Assembly: GCF_011397635.1 (NCBI RefSeq)
Contig: NC_064770.1
Span: 34,682,598 to 34,746,597, forward strand
DNA from: Epinephelus fuscoguttatus
Lineage: Eukaryota; Chordata; Actinopteri; Perciformes; Serranidae
DNA length: 64,000 nucleotides
Direction of reading: 5' to 3'
Below the pieces are notes generated by a model. That model was not told the DNA's origin. It did not search any database and was given only the letters and a program-made list of their open reading frames with translations. Of this stretch, positions 60,001 to 64,000 are shown one piece after another (within the stretch, counting starts at the first letter, position 1; the number at the start of each line of letters is the position of its first letter). Both the position numbers and the translations under genes were made by a program.

Positions 60001-61089
60001 CCACCTTTTAGTACCACATCTGTGTGCTAGGTACCCCAACAGAGGGGGGACCAAACATGGGGACGCTAAGGAACGGTTCCACTGGTACCATCCACAACTT
60101 TTCACAGTGGAAATGTGGAAAAATTGCGTACCGAACTGAACTGAACTGAACTGAACTGAACTGTACCGTACTCCTCGGTTGAAACGGGGCTTTAGAGACT
60201 CCTCAGGTTAATTAAGTTAATTTTATATAAAGTTACCATCTGTAGCTTGAAATGTGACAATTGAAGGTAAAAGGCTTAACTATTTCAGGATATCAAATTT
60301 AACTTAATGAGCTGGATAAAGACATGATTGTCGTCTCTCTGCAGGTCATTTAATCAGAGAGCCATAACTGTGAAAAAGGCCCTGCGTCTCTACAACCGCC
60401 TCATGATGAAACACAACGAAAGCTTGCGAAACATCATCACAGAGTTCAACTGCATTGCTGACAACCTGGACAAGTTAAAGAAGAAGACCAAAACCATGGA
60501 CATTGCTGGCGGCACGACAGGAGCTGTTGGAGGGATGACTGCAGTTTTGGGTATCGCCTTGGCTCCTGTGACCTTTGGTGCCTCGCTGATCGCTACAGCT
60601 GTTGGCGCTGGTATGGTGGCGTCCGCTGGGGGCATCGGCGCCCACACTGCAAAGACCAAAAAGAACATGGTGAACAGGATGGCAGTTGAGAAACTCGTAT
60701 ACGACTATAAGGGTTGTATTGTTGACCCGGAGCACTGTCTGGATTTTATCCTGTCTGGGATGAATGAGCTGCGGCGGCACGACATTGCCAGGATACAGAG
60801 GGCGGGGGCGCAGCTGGATGCAGTGAAGATGGCACATCTGTCGCAGTCTGTGTTTAGAACAACCATGAGCAATGATAGGCGGACTCCTGTTGTACACGGA
60901 GCTGGGATGGCATCTGAGAGACTGCTCATGGCTTTTATCAAGGAAATGGATCAGTATTTTTCAGAGAGGGATGAACAGCAGCTGAAGAAGTCGAATAAGA
61001 GCAGGTTTTCTGGTAGAATTCGCTTGCTGGCGAAAAATCTGCAGGATGAGCTGGGTCACCTCAATCATATGTGGGAACTGTTCGGTTGA
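50918..61089 (+). CDS. Apolipoprotein L-domain protein with proline/tyrosine-rich N-terminus
   Basis: Eleven exons with matching splice sites: 50918-51016, 51258-51404, 51485-51619, 53374-53490, 53727-53846, 54032-54097, 56841-56972, 57092-57166, 57313-57352, 57530-57584 and 60345-61089. The first eight are all phase 0 with lengths divisible by three; the last two junctions are phases 1 and 2. They give about 576 residues plus the start exon. The N-terminal 300 residues carry one or more PxxP motifs per exon (PPKPPRTKY, VKPVPRPRSK, PVRPPPRPPL, ERPPLPSVYYDSP, RPVVPPR, GRPPRPPSFTPPAPP) and acidic-context tyrosines (PTYEDPD, LYSEIEH, EPDYMTPPVYG), suggesting SH3 and SH2 partners. The last exon encodes the ApoL domain: amphipathic helices, a Gly/Ala-rich membrane hairpin (GGMTAVLGIALAPVTFGASL, then AVGAGMVASAGGIGAH) and a C-terminal helix. 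ApoL proteins are membrane- and lipid-associated, and some make ion channels. A Tc1 copy lies in the last intron. Confidence 0.85.
51700..53130. repeat. Repeat-filled intron with LINE 3' end
   Basis: About 51715-52160 and 52590-53150 hold a dispersed teleost DNA repeat (gggaaatatgagctttctgg; tcgcctctggcccgcctata). Between them, 52200-52550 reads as the C-terminal end of a LINE ORF2 on the + strand (VEHIRITCRKYEEERR, VIFRFLKVTGLFRRL then stop). It ends in a (GAA)n tail at 52551-52587. The LINE therefore inserted into the older repeat. Confidence 0.55.
52551..52587. repeat. (GAA)n tract, probable LINE tail
   Basis: About 12 AAG/GAA units directly follow the LINE ORF end. Such simple 3' tails are common in several non-LTR clades. 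Confidence 0.85.
54395..55024 (+). mobile_element. Internally deleted Tc1/mariner element
   Basis: Inverted ends: left 'caatccatccacctgacagg', right 'gacacctgtcaggtgccagt', with 'attacacacaggtgtgcctt' and its inverted partner further in. The retained interior includes the N-terminal half of a Tc1 transposase in nucleotide form (atgccacagatgttgcgagt; attggcatgctggctgcagg). The catalytic half is missing, giving about 630 bp instead of about 1.6 kb. Non-functional. Confidence 0.7.
55770..56700. repeat. Dispersed non-coding teleost repeat
   Basis: The text 'gggcatatctcatgccccgt', 'gtagagacatgaaactttgc' and 'cacatttgcctcaagaaccc' belongs to a repeat I recognise from many fish genomes. Two similar borders ('ctcactgacttggtcaatcc' at about 55775 and 'ctcactgacgtggtcaatct' at about 56653) bracket it as direct repeats. 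No protein is encoded. The class is unknown to me. Confidence 0.5.
56992..57027. repeat. (CA)n microsatellite
   Basis: About 17 CA units in the intron right after exon 56841-56972, read directly. Confidence 0.95.
57972..59599 (-). mobile_element. Full-length Tc1/mariner transposon with ~270 bp inverted repeats
   Basis: The element starts CAGTACAGGCCAAAAGTTTG and ends with its exact inverted repeat. TA lies on both sides (57970-57971 and 59600-59601), the Tc1 target duplication. The inverted repeats are unusually long: 57972 to about 58242 pairs with about 59330 to 59599 almost perfectly. The transposase lies on the minus strand and shows the N-terminal HTH (MARTNQLTKEKRVAIITLRN), the second HTH (RPISRTTVKRRLRESGLHG), and the DD34E catalytic text WSDESKFEIFG, QQDSDPKH and NPIEMVWGEL. 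Its reading frame is interrupted at least twice, so it is inactive. It is 1,628 bp long and sits in the last intron of the ApoL-domain gene. Confidence 0.93.
58135..59285 (-). pseudogene. Tc1 transposase, interrupted
   Basis: Three open segments cover the protein in order: 59285-59043 (paired-type HTH, stopping after IKRYN), 58916-58476 (second HTH, SVLWSDESKFEIFG with the first Asp) and 58407-58135 (SPDLNPIEMVWGELDRR with the Glu). The QQDSDP block with the second Asp lies between the last two. The breaks between segments are stops or frame changes. High residual similarity and near-identical inverted repeats suggest a relatively young insertion. Confidence 0.85.
59960..60195. repeat. hAT-derived repeat end with (GAACT)n
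   Basis: The text from 'gaccaatcagactgcagtgt' to 'ttgaaacggggctttagaga' is the terminal part of a common fish hAT repeat that ends in 'aaagccccgtttcaacc' on the other strand. A (CTGAA)n run lies at about 60134-60162. Confidence 0.5.
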
Positions 61090-61240
61090 TTCGAAGAACT
61101 TTTGGTGGTTTGAGTGTGTTTGTATGTGACAGTGTGTCTGTGTGTGTGAATGAGAGAAAGAACTATGTTTAACAATGTATTAACTGAAGATCAAATACTT
61201 AATTTACCTCTTATATTTTAATAAACATTTTATATTTGTA
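61090..61240 (+). promoter_or_regulatory. 3' UTR and poly(A) signal of the ApoL-domain gene
   Basis: A short GT-rich 3' UTR is followed by AATAAA (in TTTTAATAAACATTTT at about 61219), roughly 130 bases after the stop codon at 61089. Typical spacing for a vertebrate transcript end. Confidence 0.7.
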
Positions 61241-61440
61241 AAACCGAGGCTAATGTGCAATTTATTAAAGCCAGTATTTAAAGACATACTATGAAGGATT
61301 TGTTTTTCTAAAAAAGAAAGTGTAGATTCATACACAGATAATCTCTCAAAATCATCACTTATGTATTGTATTTTCTTATTTTCTGTGGTTGGGACATTTA
61401 TGGGCGTGTCCCCCTACAACGTCTCAGGACAGGTTGGGGC

Positions 61441-61922
61441 TTATGGTGCGTTCGTTTTGTACTCGGTGGTAGCCTTGCGTACCAGGCTCTTCACGTACGG
61501 CAAAGAGCCTGGTTTCCATTCATTCTGAATTGTGTCTGGATTCTGGTTCCGGTCTAGAGAGTGGATCTGGAATTCACCAACTTCACCAAAATAAAAGTGT
61601 TCACCAAAGTAAAACTTTAAATTCTGGCGCATTCTGGAGTATAGACAGCTTCAAAACTATCATGCCCTCCAACTGATGAACGCTGCAGATGAGGCTGACC
61701 TAATGTAAAACAAATAAGATAAAACTGCTATAAACAGTGCTTTAGCAGAGTGTTTACTCACTATGTATGTGACCGGCAGCCATCTTGAATTTGTAAGTTG
61801 GGGTTGATGTGGTTGCTCTGAGTTTCCGAGTTGGAAATCCGATCTCAGGGTGCGTTCGAGTTTAAACTTCTGACTGGGAACTGGGAATTTCCAACCTCCA
61901 AGTACAAAACGAACGCACTATC
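61441..61922. mobile_element. MITE-like element with 'gtgcgttcg' ends
   Basis: The left text 'ggtgcgttcgttttgtactc' and the right text 'gtacaaaacgaacgcactat' are inverted to each other, with another copy of 'ggtgcgttcgag' at 61851. The interior includes a palindromic 'accaggctcttcacgtacgg' region. Non-coding; boundaries are approximate. Confidence 0.4.
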
Positions 61923-62039
61923 AGTAGAAGCGTAACGACAGGTGCCAGACCAAAACAAAATATAGTAAGGCGAAATGCCAGACAAGGGTGAATCTGGGGT
62001 TGACTTTTACTTTCAAGTTCGCTGGTGAGTGCAGTTATT

Positions 62040-62820
62040 AAGTAGTAACAGATTGCTCCAGGGATGACATGTTTATGCAGGCCGATGCAGAAGCTAGCAT
62101 CACCCTGGTTTCCTCATGGAAAAGCCCAATGGATTTTTCCATTTGATTTTGGATTACTGATGAAAATAAGCTCAATGGCAAACATTTATGATACTTACAT
62201 GTTCTATCCAGCAAAATAAGCTTCACAAATGAACAACCATGATTACTGACGTCTAAATGCAACCACCAAAAGTAAAAAGCTGACACCTAACGTCACCGCC
62301 ATAACAAGATTGTAAAGCCATGTTTGGCGTGGCGCGGCATGGCGTGATGATGTTCTGTTCAAGTTCAAGTTCAACTTTATTGTCATTTCCACACACAGAG
62401 TACATAAATTGCGCTTTCTCCCAGCCCCAAGGTGCCATCCTACACTTACAAAACATAAATATATATATTATATATGTGCATATGCACATACATTTGTATA
62501 TATACAGATAAATAAAAGCACACTTATAATGTAAGGAGCACTAAGAGGCGTCTGGTATCTAAAGTGCACAATGGAATAAATGACCGGTTAAATGGATATG
62601 AATATAGATAAATAGCAGTGTAGCCGCCTTTCTTTAAGACACATAAAGCTTCAAAATTCACTGGTGGAGCATTTATTGATGTATTATACGTCACAGAACA
62701 AAACGTGAGTCTCTTCAGCTTGTGTTAACCACCGACTTTATTTCAGGGAGTGTGGGTTGCAAAATGCCAACTCATTTCCAGGTTTTAGGACTCTTGGACA
62801 CTCATCCAGTATCTTTTTGG
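62040..62820 (+). mobile_element. Second copy of the THAP-associated dispersed element
   Basis: It shares landmarks with 10430-11515: 'tggatttttccatttgattt', 'catttatgatacttacatgt', 'acacataaagcttcaaaatt', and then 'gcaaaatgccaactcatttc' with 'ggttttaggactcttgga'. The THAP ORF region of the first copy is absent here. A different repeat with 'caagttcaactttattgtca' and an (AT)n-rich tract has inserted at about 62338-62615. Confidence 0.5.
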
Positions 62821-63129
62821 CTTATGGGCGGATACACTGTAAACAGCCAGACAAAGGGTAAGTATACCCAGTATGTCTGCACATACCTCTGCTTGTTAGT
62901 CATAAATGAAATAAAAAGATATAATCAAAGATACTACTACTATTTGCCCAGGGTGCCAAATTTGTTAGGTCCAGCACTGCAGTAACTGATTTTCCTACAT
63001 CAATACTTCAAAATTTTTGTTGTGATTGTTATAAAACCTCAGAATTAATAAACAGAAATCACTCTCATCATCAAAATAAACAGAATAACACCAGGAACAG
63101 TGACTACTTTCTTAAGAGGACAGTCAACT

Positions 63130-63396
63130 GTGCATGGAATGCGGAACACAAACATAGGCGGAGTGATATGGTGGCCGCCGCGGAAGGATACCTCCACTCT
63201 GAGCTTTAACTATATTAGCACCGCGCCACAACGTGCGCCATTTTCCTTCCAGAGGCACAGCGACAGAAGAGGCAGCATTTGTTGAACATCGCTCTTTTGG
63301 CCGAAATGGCAGTGTAAAAGTGTGCCGCGACCCAGCCGCCAACAAAACAGTGCATCCCGCCAGTGCACTGAGTCACTTCATATTCAGAAACATGTC
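63130..63396 (+). other. Candidate GC-rich promoter and first exon of the next gene
   Basis: This GC-richer stretch (ggtggccgccgcggaagg, gcgccattttccttcc) stands out from the AT-rich surroundings. It ends in ATG TC followed by a near-consensus 5' splice site (GTAAGT at 63397-63402). That would be a first exon ending after the start codon and two bases, with coding continuing beyond this window. Genes starting Met-Ser with such a split exist (ribosomal protein L3 is one I know), but identity cannot be decided here. From 63400 to 64000 I see CpG-containing sequence and no exon. Confidence 0.35.
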
Positions 63397-64000
63397 GTAA
63401 GTATTCATTTTTATAACGTTTTGTCGATGACAGCTGTCAGGCCTACGATGGCCGGGCGCCTCGGCAGCCTGGCGTGTCCGCGCGGACGAAGCGGCACCGC
63501 GTGAAATCCCAGTTAAAATTAATTTGACATTTACATTTGATTTAATGTGTCGTGGAATAGTTTAATAAAGTGACGTTGTCATAATATTAAAATACGGAAT
63601 CAGCTACTGAGATGACGCAACATCTGACTTAAAAATAAAATGTCAATATTTTGTGTTTTATTCAATATACCGAGACAGTTTGAGCTAATTTAATCGTGAA
63701 GAACCGAGTTGTTTGTATTTGTGTAAAACAGCTGTGTTATTGTCGTGAGTGTCAACGTGGCAGCCAGAAAATGGTTCGTTTCCTCCTTTTGTCAAAATGG
63801 CGGCGTCGCTTCGGCAGACTGAGAACAAAAGTGTAGCTGTTTATAAAAGGGGAGATGACGTACTCCGTGACCCTGTCTAGAGACAGTGACGTCAGCAGAG
63901 TCACAAGACCGGTAGCTGGGTGGGAACACGTGATGTGCAGCAGGAGCACTGCAGTGATGGGGGCAGTGTTGGGCCACAATGTGACTTCCTTTTGAGACTA

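Overview
The window is nuclear DNA from a ray-finned (percomorph-like) fish. Genes are split by GT/AG introns, three of the four main proteins look like vertebrate families, and the spacers hold typical teleost repeats: Tc1/mariner, hAT, Harbinger, TTAA-ended MITEs, L1- and L2-type LINE pieces, a tRNA-derived SINE and microsatellites. No bacterial operon, CRISPR array, rRNA or functional tRNA is visible, and I recognised no retroviral, LTR or Polinton-type element.

Layout. 1-13.6 kb is a repeat-rich flank: duplicated LINE-containing blocks, a hAT-like element inside a TTAA-ended MITE, a THAP-domain ORF inside a dispersed repeat, and a clean 1.6 kb hAT element with 8-bp target duplications. 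13.6-18.7 kb (+) carries the most remarkable gene: three coding exons for about 1,580 residues joining a choline/carnitine acyltransferase domain, an N-terminal-nucleophile isoaspartyl peptidase/L-asparaginase, two HIT-type domains and a class II AsnRS-like/asparagine-synthetase module. The last 3.9 kb is a single exon with a one-base reading-frame break before the AsnRS-like module. 21.3-29.8 kb (+) is mief1 (MiD51), with the conserved 70-residue LYR microprotein ORF in its 5' leader. 30-35.7 kb is spacer with MITEs, a long-inverted-repeat element and a rearranged Tc1. 35.7-44.7 kb (-) is a nine-exon cathepsin D-like aspartic protease of 397 residues. 47.4-61.1 kb (+) is a multi-exon apolipoprotein L-domain gene with a long proline- and tyrosine-rich N-terminus built of phase-0 exons. 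61.1-63.1 kb is again repeats, and 63.1-64 kb is a GC-rich stretch that may hold the first exon of the next gene.

How the parts relate. The genes are independent vertebrate units, not an operon. From general knowledge MIEF1 and the APOL cluster both lie on human 22q, so their proximity here may reflect old synteny (inference). The candidate new system is the five-module fusion protein: its modules would make, transfer, hydrolyse and proof-read aspartyl/asparaginyl or acyl intermediates, suggesting one polypeptide handling an Asp/Asn-linked metabolite. That function is inferred from domains only.
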